Origin: Candidatus Limosilactobacillus intestinipullorum
Lineage (GTDB): Bacteria; Bacillota; Bacilli; Lactobacillales; Lactobacillaceae
NCBI GenBank assembly: GCA_019117185.1
Contig: DXAF01000008.1
Span: forward strand, 1-49,785
Direction of reading: 5' to 3'
Length of the DNA: 49,785 nucleotides
The position numbers and the translations under genes are program-made. The notes below the pieces were generated by a model. It did not search any database and was not told the origin of the DNA. It worked only from the letters and a program-made list of their open reading frames with translations. Below, piece after piece: positions 1 through 8,772 of the stretch (its first letter is position 1; every line of letters begins with the position of its first letter).

Positions 1-30
1 TGTTTATTTTTAGGGGTAATTACATCATAT

Positions 31-46
31 CAGGAACGATTTCCTG
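31..46. repeat. Short perfect inverted repeat downstream of recA
   Basis: Two 6-bp arms, CAGGAA and TTCCTG, flank a 4-nt spacer. The repeat lies beyond the recA terminator, probably in the leader of the next gene outside the window. It could be an operator half-site pair or a small hairpin; nothing in the window decides this. The rest of positions 1-56 shows no gene. Confidence 0.25.
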
Positions 47-56
47 TGTACATAAG

Positions 57-104
57 AAGCCGGACGATGAACCAAGATTTGATTCATCGTCCGGCTTTCA
101 TTTT
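57..104 (-). terminator. Intrinsic terminator after recA
   Basis: A 13-bp perfect stem (AGCCGGACGATGA pairing with TCATCGTCCGGCT) has A-rich and T-rich flanks on its two sides, so it can act in both directions. It ends the minus-strand recA transcript about 85 nt past the stop codon. Confidence 0.8.
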
Positions 105-188
105 GGACTGAGAGTTTTTTCCCAGCCTCCCCTTAGTTTTAAAAGTTAGGTCCTACTCAGCGTTGCTACGCCAGGTAGTAGCCACTAG

Positions 189-1250
189 CTAATTTTTGCT
201 AGCTTCTTCAATTGTCTCCTGCTGACTATCAGCGGCCGCTTGATCGTCACCACCATCTAATGGCTTCATCCCGTAGGCCACCCGGACCTTGTTCATGAGT
301 TCGCTCATGCTGTCGGGGTGTTCAGCCAGCCACTTCTTAGCATTCTCACGTCCCTGGCCAATCCGTTCGTTACCATATGAATACCAAGCACCACTCTTGT
401 TTACCAGGTCCTTGTCAACCGCCATATCCAGCAGTTCACCGGTCTTAGAAATTCCTTCGCCATACATGATATCCACTTCACAGCGCTTAAACGGTGGGGC
501 AACCTTGTTCTTAACAATCTTTACCCGGGCCTTGTTACCAATCACATCGGTTCCATCCTTAATCTGCTCTGCCCGGCGGATTTCCATCCGGATCGTTGAG
601 TAGAACTTCAGGGCTCGACCACCAGTCGTGGTTTCAGGATTTCCAAACATAACCCCTACCTTTTCACGAATCTGGTTGATAAAGATGGCGATCGTCTTGG
701 TCTTATTGATCTCACCAGAAAGCTTCCGCAATGCTTGAGACATTAACCGAGCTTGGAGCCCCACGTGGGCGTCCCCCATATCACCATCAATTTCTGCTTG
801 CGGAACTAAGGCCGCTACGGAGTCAATTACTACCAGGTCAACCGCCCCACTAGCAATCAAGGCGTCTGCAATGGCTAATCCCTCTTCACCGGTATCCGGT
901 TGTGAAAGGAGCAAATTGTCGACATCAACCCCTAACGCCTCCGCATACTGTGGGTCAAGGGCATTTTCCGCATCAATGTAGGCAGCGGTACCACCCTGTC
1001 GCTGAACTTCTGCAACCGCATGGAGGGCTACCGTCGTCTTACCAGAACTTTCGGGACCATAGATTTCAACGATCCGGCCCCGCGGGTAGCCGCCGACACC
1101 AAGTGCCTTATCAATTGCTAACGAGCCACTCGAAACCGTGGCAATTTTCATGTCAGCAGCATCGCCCATGCGCATGATCGAACCCTTCCCAAAGTTCTTT
1201 TCAATCTTTTTTAACGCAACATCAAGTGCCGCTTTACGCTGGTCTGCCAA
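189..1250 (-). CDS. recA: Recombinase RecA
   Basis: RecA is the cytoplasmic ATP-dependent recombinase that forms filaments on single-stranded DNA, catalyses strand exchange and stimulates LexA self-cleavage. The 353-residue protein has the usual family length. The Walker A motif GPESSGKT is at about residues 65-72, followed by the conserved IDAENALDP stretch, the [11 protein letters not shown] Walker B region and the loop ending in [14 protein letters not shown]. The acidic, Q-rich C-terminus is typical. The ATG start follows a strong AAGGAGG site. It lies downstream of cinA on the same strand, the classic Gram-positive competence/recombination pairing. A LexA-type box sits about 80 nt upstream, so SOS induction is likely. 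Identification is essentially certain. Confidence 0.98.
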   Translation of the reverse strand: MADQRKAALDVALKKIEKNFGKGSIMRMGDAADMKIATVSSGSLAIDKALGVGGYPRGRIVEIYGPESSGKTTVALHAVAEVQRQGGTAAYIDAENALDPQYAEALGVDVDNLLLSQPDTGEEGLAIADALIASGAVDLVVIDSVAALVPQAEIDGDMGDAHVGLQARLMSQALRKLSGEINKTKTIAIFINQIREKVGVMFGNPETTTGGRALKFYSTIRMEIRRAEQIKDGTDVIGNKARVKIVKNKVAPPFKRCEVDIMYGEGISKTGELLDMAVDKDLVNKSGAWYSYGNERIGQGRENAKKWLAEHPDSMSELMNKVRVAYGMKPLDGGDDQAAADSQQETIEEASKN

Positions 1251-1327
1251 ATTAAATTCCTCCTTTATTAGGATTCATATCCGTCAATTAACGATACCAG
1301 TTTTCAAGCAAAAAAACAAGAAAAATG

Positions 1328-1341
1328 CGAACAACGGTTCG
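1328..1341 (-). promoter_or_regulatory. LexA (SOS) box upstream of recA
   Basis: The sequence CGAACAACGGTTCG has the two half-sites GAAC and GTTC separated by 4 nt, matching the Gram-positive SOS operator pattern CGAAC-N4-GTTCG at both ends. It lies between the cinA stop codon and recA, where a LexA site controlling recA is expected. The two central bases deviate from the Bacillus consensus. Confidence 0.65.
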
Positions 1342-1345
1342 ATTA

Positions 1346-2590
1346 CTAACCTAACGCCTGGTAAACCATCTGTAACCCGTATTGCACACTTAAATTACGG
1401 ATTGCCTGCCGGCCAATATAGGGTGCCAAGTGGAGCTCCTTGGTTTGAACCGGTTGTCCCTTTTGTGCTAACCCCAGCCAAACCGTTCCCGCCGGCTGGC
1501 CTTCCAAGGCCTCCGGTCCAGCCACGCCCGTAAAGGCCAGCCCAAAGTCAGCGTTCAACTGCTGCCGGCTCTTTTCGGCCATCTGGGCCGCCGTTGGTGA
1601 ACTGACAACGCCATACTGGTCAACCACCTGCTTATCAACCCCAATGAGTTTCTCCTTGGCCCATGCCGCATAGGTGACAAAACCACCGGCAAAAACGTTT
1701 GAGGCCCCGGGAATTGAACAGATGGTACTTTGAAACAAACCACCAGTTAAACTTTCGGCACCGGTAATCGTCTGCTGCCGTCTTTTCAGCTGGTCAACAA
1801 CCACCTGCGCTAAAGTACATTGGTCACCGGTTCCAAAGTAAAATGGTCGCTCCACCGTCAAAATTGCGGCCGTTACCGCATCTAGTAATTGCTTGGCCAT
1901 TGCTTTTGAGAGGTCATAAACGTTAATGCGGACCTGAATTTGGCTCGGCTGAACGTACGAAGTTACCGTCACGTTGGTAAACTGCTTCGTCGCCGCCTCA
2001 ATCTCATCCATCAACTGTGACTCGGGACGTCCCAAGAAGTTTAGCGTTCGACTGGTGATCTGTCGCCCCTGGCCATACTTGGCCACTAGTCGTGGTAACA
2101 CACTTCGCATCAGCATTGTCTTGAACTCTGCGGGGGGCCCTGGCAACACCACCACCACTTTTCCACCATGATCATACCAACTCCCCAAGGCCAAGCCCAC
2201 CGGGTTAGCTAACGGTTGACCGCCAGTCAAGTAACAGGCCTGCTGGATGTTTTCCGCCAGCAGGTCAATCTGTCGCTGTCTAAACGTCTGCTGAATCCAC
2301 GCCCAGTGCGCTTGGTCAGTCGCTAGAGTCGTCTGCAGCGCCCGGGCAGTACTCTTAAGGGTCACATCATCCGTCGTCGGCCCTAATCCACCACACACAA
2401 AGATCAGGTCCGCCCGGTGCCAGGCAGTCTCAACTGCTGCCTCAATTTGCCGGCCATCATCGAGCACCGTCACCTGGTAAGACGCCGTAATGTCCAACGT
2501 CGCTAACTGCTGTGCCAACAGCGGGGCGTTGGTATTGGTTACCTGACCAAGTGCCAACTCGGTCCCCACCGAAATGATTTCCGCATCCAT
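1346..2590 (-). CDS. cinA: CinA-family protein (competence/damage-inducible; nucleotide salvage)
   Basis: This 414-residue protein has the two-domain CinA layout: an N-terminal MoCF-biosynthesis-like domain (about residues 1-170, starting MDAEIISVGTELALGQ and carrying GGLGPTTDD) and a C-terminal CinA deamidase-like domain (about 255-410, with ESLTGG and the TGVAGPE motif). In the family, the C-terminal domain is linked to NMN deamidation and the N-terminal one to ADP-ribose hydrolysis; cinA is often cotranscribed with recA in competent Gram-positives. It is followed by recA at a 95-nt gap on the same strand. A terminator separates it from upstream pgsA, and I see no strong promoter in the gap, so it may depend on read-through. 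Identification is secure; the in vivo role is by family. Confidence 0.93.
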   Translation of the reverse strand: MDAEIISVGTELALGQVTNTNAPLLAQQLATLDITASYQVTVLDDGRQIEAAVETAWHRADLIFVCGGLGPTTDDVTLKSTARALQTTLATDQAHWAWIQQTFRQRQIDLLAENIQQACYLTGGQPLANPVGLALGSWYDHGGKVVVVLPGPPAEFKTMLMRSVLPRLVAKYGQGRQITSRTLNFLGRPESQLMDEIEAATKQFTNVTVTSYVQPSQIQVRINVYDLSKAMAKQLLDAVTAAILTVERPFYFGTGDQCTLAQVVVDQLKRRQQTITGAESLTGGLFQSTICSIPGASNVFAGGFVTYAAWAKEKLIGVDKQVVDQYGVVSSPTAAQMAEKSRQQLNADFGLAFTGVAGPEALEGQPAGTVWLGLAQKGQPVQTKELHLAPYIGRQAIRNLSVQYGLQMVYQALG

Positions 2591-2666
2591 TTTTTACCCC
2601 CCTCAACATTAAATACGTAACGGCCAGCCGCCTGCACGAAAATCGCACCACCAACCAGCCAAAGTA

Positions 2667-2713
2667 TAAAAGGCGCCTAGTTCCTGGAATCACCAGGTAC
2701 TAGAAGCCCTTTT
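2667..2713 (-). terminator. Terminator between pgsA and cinA
   Basis: On the minus strand, CTAGTACCTGG and CCAGGAACTAG form a stem with an outer G+C extension, followed by a CTTTTAT run. It would end the ymf-rodZ-pgsA transcript or set a reduced level for cinA. Confidence 0.6.
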
Positions 2714-2733
2714 ATGCAGTCCTAAACTGCTTA

Positions 2734-3318
2734 TTATTTAAACCCATCCGAAAAGACACCCCGGCCTTGGATGAAGTAATCCACCCCAGAGTAAATCGTA
2801 AAGAACAGGCAAATGTACAACATGATTTGTCCAAATGGAATATTCCAAATGGCAAAGATAACGTTGTTTAATAACAAGAAAATGATCGCGATAAATTGAG
2901 TCGTGGTCTTAATCTTCCCCGGCATTTTAGCCGCCAGTACCACCCCATCTTGTTCAACCAAGAGTAGACGCAACCCGGTGACGGAAAGTTCCCGCCAGAT
3001 GATGATGGCCGTAACCCACGCCGGTACTACTTGGCTACCGGTTAAAACAATAAAGGCCGTCATTACCAGCAACTTGTCCGCCAATGGGTCGGTGAACTTC
3101 CCAAAGTTGGTGACCAAGTGATCCTTACGGGCAATTCGCCCGTCAAGGTTATCGGTGATGGTCGCCGCAATAAAGAGGATTGCCGCGATTAGTTGGGCCA
3201 CCGGAATCGTCACTCCCCAAAAGGCGACGCTTCCCCATGATAACGGTAAGACCATTAACAAGAGAAAGAAGGGAATAATAATCAAACGAACAACTGTTAG
3301 CTTATTAGGTAAATTCAC
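2734..3318 (-). CDS. pgsA: CDP-diacylglycerol-glycerol-3-phosphate 3-phosphatidyltransferase
   Basis: This integral membrane enzyme condenses CDP-diacylglycerol with glycerol 3-phosphate to make phosphatidylglycerophosphate, the committed step to phosphatidylglycerol. The full CDP-alcohol phosphatidyltransferase signature (D-x2-D-G-x2-A-R-x8-G-x3-D-x3-D) is visible around residues 57-80, and several hydrophobic segments span the chain. I chose the GTG at 3318 (protein begins MNLPNKLTV) because GGAGG lies 8 nt upstream; the longer reading frame would start inside that site. It follows rodZ closely in the conserved Firmicutes order ymfF-ymfH-rodZ-pgsA-cinA-recA. Predicted length is 194 residues. 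Confidence 0.95.
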   Translation of the reverse strand: MNLPNKLTVVRLIIIPFFLLLMVLPLSWGSVAFWGVTIPVAQLIAAILFIAATITDNLDGRIARKDHLVTNFGKFTDPLADKLLVMTAFIVLTGSQVVPAWVTAIIIWRELSVTGLRLLLVEQDGVVLAAKMPGKIKTTTQFIAIIFLLLNNVIFAIWNIPFGQIMLYICLFFTIYSGVDYFIQGRGVFSDGFK

Positions 3319-3336
3319 TTTTAATTCCTCCAAATA

Positions 3337-4431
3337 TTAACGAGTGCCACCGGTCGTTGTCGCCGCCGCGCCGGCTGAATTGCCGTTCCCCTGGGTAGTA
3401 GTGGTCCCTTGGGTCGTTGTTGTAGCCGGTTGACGGGTGGTAGTAGCGTTTGATGTCCCCGTCGTGTTGTTAGTAACCGTTGAGCGGTTATTGGTGGTCG
3501 TATTAGTAGTCGTCCGCTGTTGGGTCACAGAACTACTACTGCTGGAAGAACTGGCAGTTTGCCGACCAAAGTTAATAGTAATGGTCCGGGTATTGTTACT
3601 CTTACCATTGTTAGTGAAGTTAACGGTCTTCCCACCAATCTTGATCTTCGTCGCAGCCGGGTTAGTGACGGTAATTACCAGTGTTGTTGTATCCTTATCC
3701 AGGTTGGCACTGGCCCGACCGTTAGCAACCATGTTCCGGCTTAGGACGGTGTTGTTATTTGCCTGAACACGAACTACTGAGCTGGCACTAGTTTGAATAT
3801 CAAGCTTGGTGTCCTTCTTCAGCTTATCAGTGCTGTAAACAACACCCGTGGTCGTTCGACTAGCTTCCTTAAGCTTAAGTGCCGTGGCCTGAGTCTTTTT
3901 AGCTGGCTTCTTAGCCACTGAGGAAGACTCCTTCTTCTTACTTTCGCCGGAAACGGAAACGGAACTGTTATCAATCCGGGTTGAAGAGCCCCGATGACTC
4001 CGGGCAATGGCTGTAATCCAAATAGCTGCCAAGACAACCACAATTACGCAGGCAATAATAATGGTTGGCAAGTACTGGCGGGCCTTGCTAACGCTGTTAC
4101 TAACGGTCTTGCGTTGGCTAGCCCGGGTTTCGACCGCCTGTGAAATGTGTTCAGAATACTCAGCCGTCTTTGCTTCGGGAAGGTCATCATCATATTCCCG
4201 TAAGAGTTCCTTACCATCTAATCCGACGGTATCAGCATACTGTTTAATGAAGGCCCGCACATAAAAGTCACCTGGCAACTCATCAAACTTCTCATCTTCA
4301 ATGGCAATCAAGTATCGTTTTTGGATCTTGGTAATCTGCTGCAGGTCGTCTAAAGTGTAGCCCTTTGCTTGACGAGCCTTCTGCAGCTTTTTACCAATTT
4401 CAATTTGTTGTTCGCTGTCGTTTTCACTCAT
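3337..4431 (-). CDS. rodZ: RodZ-like helix-turn-helix membrane protein
   Basis: This 364-residue protein has a cytoplasmic RodZ-type helix-turn-helix (about residues 10-75), a basic linker, one transmembrane helix (about 121-143) and an extracellular part. The outer part begins with a Ser/Lys-rich linker, continues as a DUF4115-like beta domain (about 190-290) and ends in a low-complexity tail very rich in Ser, Thr, Asn and Gln. RodZ proteins link MreB filaments to the cell wall elongation machinery; mreB, mreC and mreD lie about 6 kb away here. The gene sits in the ymfH-rodZ-pgsA order seen across Firmicutes. The tail of about 70 residues with Ser and Thr runs looks like a wall-spanning or glycosylated segment, which is inference. 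Confidence 0.85.
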   Translation of the reverse strand: MSENDSEQQIEIGKKLQKARQAKGYTLDDLQQITKIQKRYLIAIEDEKFDELPGDFYVRAFIKQYADTVGLDGKELLREYDDDLPEAKTAEYSEHISQAVETRASQRKTVSNSVSKARQYLPTIIIACVIVVVLAAIWITAIARSHRGSSTRIDNSSVSVSGESKKKESSSVAKKPAKKTQATALKLKEASRTTTGVVYSTDKLKKDTKLDIQTSASSVVRVQANNNTVLSRNMVANGRASANLDKDTTTLVITVTNPAATKIKIGGKTVNFTNNGKSNNTRTITINFGRQTASSSSSSSSVTQQRTTTNTTTNNRSTVTNNTTGTSNATTTRQPATTTTQGTTTTQGNGNSAGAAATTTGGTR

Positions 4432-4517
4432 TATCTTATCTCCATTTATTTTCAGTATTGTTCTCCTTGGACATTATATCATGCCGCTCCAGTTGTAAAA
4501 GTTAAGAAAAGTTATAG

Positions 4518-5816
4518 TTACTGGTGGTGCGGGACGATCTGGTACACCGACATCCCCTGAGGATTGATGAAATCATGGGCGGCGCTATGCAGGTCCGTAA
4601 GCTCAATCGCCTGCAACGTCTTAATTTCATCCATTAAATTAGCGTGGTCAAAGAGGTCCCCACCATAGCGGTTACCAAGTGCCTCTGGCGAATCTAGCAG
4701 ACCAATCAAGCGGCCCAGCTCCGCCCGTTTAATCCCGTTAAAGCGGTCGGCGGCACGGTCCAGTTCCTGGTCAGCATTTTCGAGGATTGCCATCACTTCA
4801 TCAGCAAAACGTTCCAACTGGTCCGTATTGGTACTAAAGTAGGCAAAGTAAAAGGACCGGGCCATGTCAAGGTTATAGCCAAACGAGTCATCAATTACCC
4901 CCTGATCGTACAGACGTAGGTAGTTGTCCGACGTATCATCAAATAACATGTCCAAAAGTAGGTCAATGGCGAGTTTATAGCGCAACCGGTCCCGTCCGAC
5001 AGGAAATTGCTTAATTCCCCGCAAGCCCACCATGATTTTAGGCCGGCTGACGTTCATTGTTAATGACCGGAACGGAATCACATCCTGGCCGCTGGGGTCA
5101 TGCAGTTCAAACAGGCGCCGGGGAGGCACTTGCGCGGCAAACTGCTTTTGAGCTTGGTTTTCCTTAACCCATTCCATTACAGCTGCCGGTTCTAGGTTCC
5201 CCGCTACCAACAGACTCATATTACTTGGCTGGTAGAAGGTCTGGTAACAAGTCATTAGTATTGCTGGAGTGATTTGGCTGATGGAGTCAACCGTCCCCGC
5301 AATATCAATGTGCATCGGATCATGGGGGTAGAGGTTACCCAGCATCCCTAGATACAGGCGCCAGTTCGGATCATCATCGTACATTTGAATTTCTTGACCA
5401 ATGATCCCCTGCTCTTTTTGGACCGTTTGGATCGTGAAATATGGGTCTTGGACAAAGTCGAGGAGGATTGCCAGGTTCTCCTTTAACCGACTAGTAGTCG
5501 AAAAGAGGTAGCTGGTTTGGGTAAAGCTGGTAAAAGCGTTGGAATCTGCCCCCAACTTACCAAAGAGGTCAAAGGCATCATGGTCCTCTTTCTCAAATAA
5601 CTTGTGTTCAAGAAAGTGGGCAACCCCATCCGGAACTTGGACTGGCTCAGTCGCCTGGTAAGGGATGAAGTGGTTATCAATGGAGCCAAAATTGGTGGTC
5701 ATGATGGCGTAGGTTTTATTAAAGCCCGCCATTGGCAGGAGTTGGACCTGCAGGCCATTTGCCAACGTTTCCCGGTAAACCAACCGGTTAAATTCTTGAT
5801 AAAACTGTTTATTCAT
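4518..5816 (-). CDS. ymfH: M16-family zinc peptidase, YmfH type
   Basis: This 432-residue protein is a pitrilysin/insulinase-like (M16) peptidase. The inverted zinc motif HFLEH is present at about residues 67-71, preceded by the conserved VPDGVAHFLEH context, and a downstream EQGIIGQEIQMY helix supplies the distal acidic residues. The C-terminal half is the non-catalytic M16C-like domain. It lies 5 nt downstream of a partner lacking the zinc motif, the arrangement of two-subunit M16 peptidases such as Bacillus YmfF/YmfH. In bacilli and enterococci such pairs are linked to processing of small peptides; the substrate here is unknown. The start has only a weak ribosome binding site and probably relies on translational coupling. 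Confidence 0.88.
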   Translation of the reverse strand: MNKQFYQEFNRLVYRETLANGLQVQLLPMAGFNKTYAIMTTNFGSIDNHFIPYQATEPVQVPDGVAHFLEHKLFEKEDHDAFDLFGKLGADSNAFTSFTQTSYLFSTTSRLKENLAILLDFVQDPYFTIQTVQKEQGIIGQEIQMYDDDPNWRLYLGMLGNLYPHDPMHIDIAGTVDSISQITPAILMTCYQTFYQPSNMSLLVAGNLEPAAVMEWVKENQAQKQFAAQVPPRRLFELHDPSGQDVIPFRSLTMNVSRPKIMVGLRGIKQFPVGRDRLRYKLAIDLLLDMLFDDTSDNYLRLYDQGVIDDSFGYNLDMARSFYFAYFSTNTDQLERFADEVMAILENADQELDRAADRFNGIKRAELGRLIGLLDSPEALGNRYGGDLFDHANLMDEIKTLQAIELTDLHSAAHDFINPQGMSVYQIVPHHQ

Positions 5817-5821
5817 TTATG

Positions 5822-7069
5822 TTAAATTTCACCACTCAATAAGTATACTGCTTGCTTTGTCAACGTCTTAGCAACCTGAACCACTTGGTCCTTGGTTACT
5901 GCTGCGATTAATTCAGCCCCGTCATGGTCGGGAAAGTTCAGTAAGCGGTTGGTTAACCGCCGGCCTAAAATGCTGCCAGCCAAATCGTTTCCGGACCGGT
6001 ACTGGTTAATTAATCCCCGCTTGACCTCGGTTAACTGGTCGTCAGTAAATTGGCCCTGCTGAATAGCAACCAGTTGTTCACCAATCATTTTCTCAACCCG
6101 GTGGGCAGTCACTGAGTTAACCCCAGCTTGGATCGTTAATAAACCATTAAAGGGTAACAACCGGCTTGACGCATAGTAAGCGAGGCTGGCCTTCTCCCGA
6201 ATATTTAAATAGAGTTTGGAATACGGGCTTCCACCGAACAGGTCATTAAAGACCAGGCTAGTGTAATACTGTTGCTTGTCCTGGCAGGTAGGCAACTGGT
6301 AAGCAACGTTTAACTTGGCCTGACTAACTGGCCGGTAGTCAACCTGCCGTTGAACCTGCCGGTATCCGGCCTGCTGATACATTATTGGCAAGGAGGTCCT
6401 TGTCCGTCCGGTAAACGGTAGGCTGGTAAAGGCATCTTTTACCACCTGTTCAGCGGTATCACCGAGAAAGAGGATGTCCACCCGGTCATTACTCAGCATG
6501 TCCTGGTAGGCCTGGTAGACACTCGCCGGCGTCAGCTGGTCAACTTCTTGGGCCCGACCAAAACTTGGCACTTGCATCACCGCACCATCTTGGTAGTACA
6601 AGTCGAGCAACCGCCGGGCCGCCCAGAATTGCTTATCATCATAGTAGCCCTTAATCGTTGCCTTTAAGTTCGTCGCCTGGCGGTCAAAGGTCGGGCCATC
6701 AAACTGACCAGCCGTTGCTAGCGGGTTAAAAAGGACTTCTTTAATCATTGTGACCGCCTGGTTAAAGAGATCGGTCTGTGCTAGCTGGTCGTTAACAAAG
6801 CTGGCCTTCAGGCGGACGCAGTGGAGCTGGCCAAGACGACTAACCCCCACACTAATGTCGGTGCCATACTGTTTGGCTAGTTGCGTCGCTAACGCCGTCT
6901 GGGTCGGATACTTGTTGGTGCTGGTTTCGAGCAGGTTAGCCAGGAGGTGCCGGGACGTGGCATTGCTAACCGTTTGCGGTGTTGCGAAATTAATCAGGAT
7001 CTGATTCAGTTTAAACTTACTACTTGAAATGACCTCGAGATTGACTCCGTCAGCCAAACGATAATGCAT
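5822..7069 (-). CDS. ymfF: M16-family peptidase-like protein, YmfF type (non-catalytic partner)
   Basis: This M16-fold protein of about 415 residues lacks the HxxEH zinc motif at the expected N-terminal position. The C-terminal part has the conserved FGGSPYSKLYLNIREKASLAYY stretch typical of the substrate-binding subunit. It is the first gene of the ymfF-ymfH-rodZ-pgsA operon and would pair with the catalytic subunit encoded immediately downstream. Two in-frame ATG codons lie 9 nt apart; I prefer the second (7069) because GGAAG is 10 nt upstream of it but only 1 nt from the first. A promoter with 17-nt spacing lies about 40 nt upstream. Confidence 0.86.
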   Translation of the reverse strand: MHYRLADGVNLEVISSSKFKLNQILINFATPQTVSNATSRHLLANLLETSTNKYPTQTALATQLAKQYGTDISVGVSRLGQLHCVRLKASFVNDQLAQTDLFNQAVTMIKEVLFNPLATAGQFDGPTFDRQATNLKATIKGYYDDKQFWAARRLLDLYYQDGAVMQVPSFGRAQEVDQLTPASVYQAYQDMLSNDRVDILFLGDTAEQVVKDAFTSLPFTGRTRTSLPIMYQQAGYRQVQRQVDYRPVSQAKLNVAYQLPTCQDKQQYYTSLVFNDLFGGSPYSKLYLNIREKASLAYYASSRLLPFNGLLTIQAGVNSVTAHRVEKMIGEQLVAIQQGQFTDDQLTEVKRGLINQYRSGNDLAGSILGRRLTNRLLNFPDHDGAELIAAVTKDQVVQVAKTLTKQAVYLLSGEI

Positions 7070-7110
7070 AAATACCATACTTCCTTTTTTGCGCTATTGC
7101 ATACTGAATA

Positions 7111-7139
7111 ATGATACGTTAAATAATCAACGATTTCAA
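7111..7139 (-). promoter_or_regulatory. Sigma-A-type promoter of the ymfF operon
   Basis: On the minus strand, TTGAAA and TATCAT are separated by exactly 17 nt. The site is about 40 nt upstream of the ymfF start and downstream of the previous operon's terminator. Confidence 0.6.
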
Positions 7140-7153
7140 ACGACTTACGAAAT

Positions 7154-7194
7154 CAAAAAGGAGCACTTCGGTCATTGCTGGCCTCATATGCTCC
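7154..7194 (-). terminator. Terminator of the amino acid ABC transporter operon
   Basis: On the minus strand, GGAGCA and TGCTCC form the base of a hairpin followed by TTTTTGATTT, just after the substrate-binding protein gene. Confidence 0.65.
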
Positions 7195-7208
7195 GCTTCT
7201 TAGTACCA

Positions 7209-8057
7209 CTACTGGCGGTCCGGACCTAAGAAATTACTGTGGCTACCAAACCACTTCTCATTAAGTCGCTGCAGTTCGCCATCCTTTTGTAGGTGACCAA
7301 GACCCTGGTTAATCTTCTTACGCAAGGTCTTGTCTCCCTTACGCATCCCAACACCAAAGTATTCTGCCGGTAATTCCTTAGTGCTGTATACCCGGTAATC
7401 ACCCTTATTTTTCTGGTGGTTAACGTAGTAGTCGGCGTAAACCTGGTCCATTAAAATCCCCTGGATCCGGTTGGCATTTAAGTCAATAAACGCATCCGGG
7501 AAGGTGTCATATAAAACAGCGGACTTATTCTTCAACTTGTCCTTGAGCAGCTTCGGTCGGGCATCCAAAACTGACTGACCAGTCGACCCGTTTTGTACCC
7601 CAAGCGTCTTGCCAGCCATCCCACTTAGGTTATCAATGTGGCTGCTACGTTTGGTTACCAGTACTTGCTGGTTTTTTAAATAGGGACGGCTAAACGCCAC
7701 CTTCTTCTGCCGGGCGGGGTTCATTGAATACCCGTTCCATAACAGGTCAATCGTCCCGTTTTTTAGTTCCGTTTCCTTCATTGACCAGTCAATTGTTTGA
7801 AAGTCCGCCTTAATGCCATACTGCTTAAAGACGGCCTTGGCAAGGTCCACGTCATATCCCACTAATTTACCATTCTTTTGCCGAAAGCCCATCGGAACGA
7901 AGCTGTCGTCTAAACCGATAATGACTTTCTTTCGCCGCTCAATTCTTGACCAGGTATCCTGGGTATTGGCCCGGGTAGTCACACTTTCACAGCCGCCCAG
8001 TAAAAACATTGGTACGACGAGAAGCATCAATAGCCAGATTGTCTTAACCTTTTTCAT
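7209..8057 (-). CDS. Amino acid ABC transporter substrate-binding lipoprotein
   Basis: This 282-residue protein is a family 3 (polar amino acid) solute-binding protein. It has an N-terminal signal peptide with a lipobox LLGGC, so Cys23 would be lipidated after cleavage and the protein anchored outside the membrane. The mature part shows the family motifs VIIGLDDSFVPMGF near the start, YDVDLAKAVFKQYG, and DLLWNGYSMNPARQKKVAFS. It is the last gene of a permease-ATPase-binding protein operon, 23 nt after the ATPase gene. The ligand cannot be read from the sequence; the histidine-like specifier of the upstream T-box suggests histidine or a related amino acid, which is inference. Confidence 0.9.
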   Translation of the reverse strand: MKKVKTIWLLMLLVVPMFLLGGCESVTTRANTQDTWSRIERRKKVIIGLDDSFVPMGFRQKNGKLVGYDVDLAKAVFKQYGIKADFQTIDWSMKETELKNGTIDLLWNGYSMNPARQKKVAFSRPYLKNQQVLVTKRSSHIDNLSGMAGKTLGVQNGSTGQSVLDARPKLLKDKLKNKSAVLYDTFPDAFIDLNANRIQGILMDQVYADYYVNHQKNKGDYRVYSTKELPAEYFGVGMRKGDKTLRKKINQGLGHLQKDGELQRLNEKWFGSHSNFLGPDRQ

Positions 8058-8080
8058 ATGCTTCTTCCTCTCTTTTGGTC

Positions 8081-8761
8081 CTAGTCATTTGTCTGCTCAT
8101 CAAGGTCGGCGACCTGCTTAAACGCCTTGTCAAGCGCCTTAACCTTGAGAATGTCATCAGCGATTTCATTTGCAAAGTTAATATCGTGGGTAACAACCAG
8201 CTGGGTCATCCCGTCCTTTTTGAGGTTCAAGATAATCCGCGCCACTTCCTGCCGCATTGCTGGGTCAAGCGCTGAAGTTGGTTCATCGTAGCAAAGAATC
8301 TTAGGTTTCATCGCCAGTGCCCGGGCAATTGCAACCCGCTGCTTTTGCCCACCAGATAACTGGTATGGGTACAGGGTACCCTTATCATCCAGCCCTAATT
8401 CGTCAAGCAGCTTCTTGGCCTCCTTTTCGGCCACCAGCTTGGCTTTTTTCAACACCATAACCGGTGCGAGGGTAATATTTTCCATCACCGATAGGTTGGG
8501 AAACAAGTTGTAATCTTGGAAGACAACCCCGATAACCCGGTCAGACTCCTCGGTCCCTTGGGGGTCAAAGGGCTGACCGTCGATCAAGAATTGGCCGCTG
8601 TCGGCTTTTTCCAGACCGGTAATGCAACGGAGGAGGGTCGTTTTCCCGGCCCCCGAAGGACCAACAATGCTTAAAATCTCACCATCTTTTACCGTTAAGT
8701 TAACGTTGTCCAGGATTACCCGGCTACCAAAGCTCTTCGTTAAGTTTTTAACTTCTAACAT
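8081..8761 (-). CDS. Amino acid ABC transporter ATP-binding protein
   Basis: This 226-residue nucleotide-binding subunit resembles the HisP/GlnQ family that energises uptake of polar amino acids. Walker A GPSGAGKT is at residues 34-41, the Q-loop at VVFQDYNLFP, the signature LSGGQKQR at about 135-142, Walker B ILCYDEPTSALDP at about 155-167 and the switch His in VVTHDINFA. It is 11 nt downstream of the permease gene, so it is cotranscribed and probably coupled. It would form a homodimer on the cytoplasmic face of the permease. Confidence 0.93.
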   Translation of the reverse strand: MLEVKNLTKSFGSRVILDNVNLTVKDGEILSIVGPSGAGKTTLLRCITGLEKADSGQFLIDGQPFDPQGTEESDRVIGVVFQDYNLFPNLSVMENITLAPVMVLKKAKLVAEKEAKKLLDELGLDDKGTLYPYQLSGGQKQRVAIARALAMKPKILCYDEPTSALDPAMRQEVARIILNLKKDGMTQLVVTHDINFANEIADDILKVKALDKAFKQVADLDEQTND

Positions 8762-8772
8762 TGTTATCCCTC

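Noticed and set aside
289-603. Plus-strand open frames inside recA, cinA, folC, valS and other long minus-strand genes
   Set aside because: They lie fully opposite well-identified genes, have no ribosome binding sites or family motifs, and their composition is that of an antisense shadow.
3343-3560. Repeated ACT/AGT-rich triplets resembling a tandem repeat or CRISPR-like array
   Set aside because: They encode the low-complexity Thr/Ser/Asn tail of the RodZ-like protein; units are irregular and there are no spacers.
3437-3766. Val/Leu-rich plus-strand frame opposite the RodZ-like gene
   Set aside because: It is the antisense reading of the Thr/Asn/Ser-rich tail, which produces a false hydrophobic protein.
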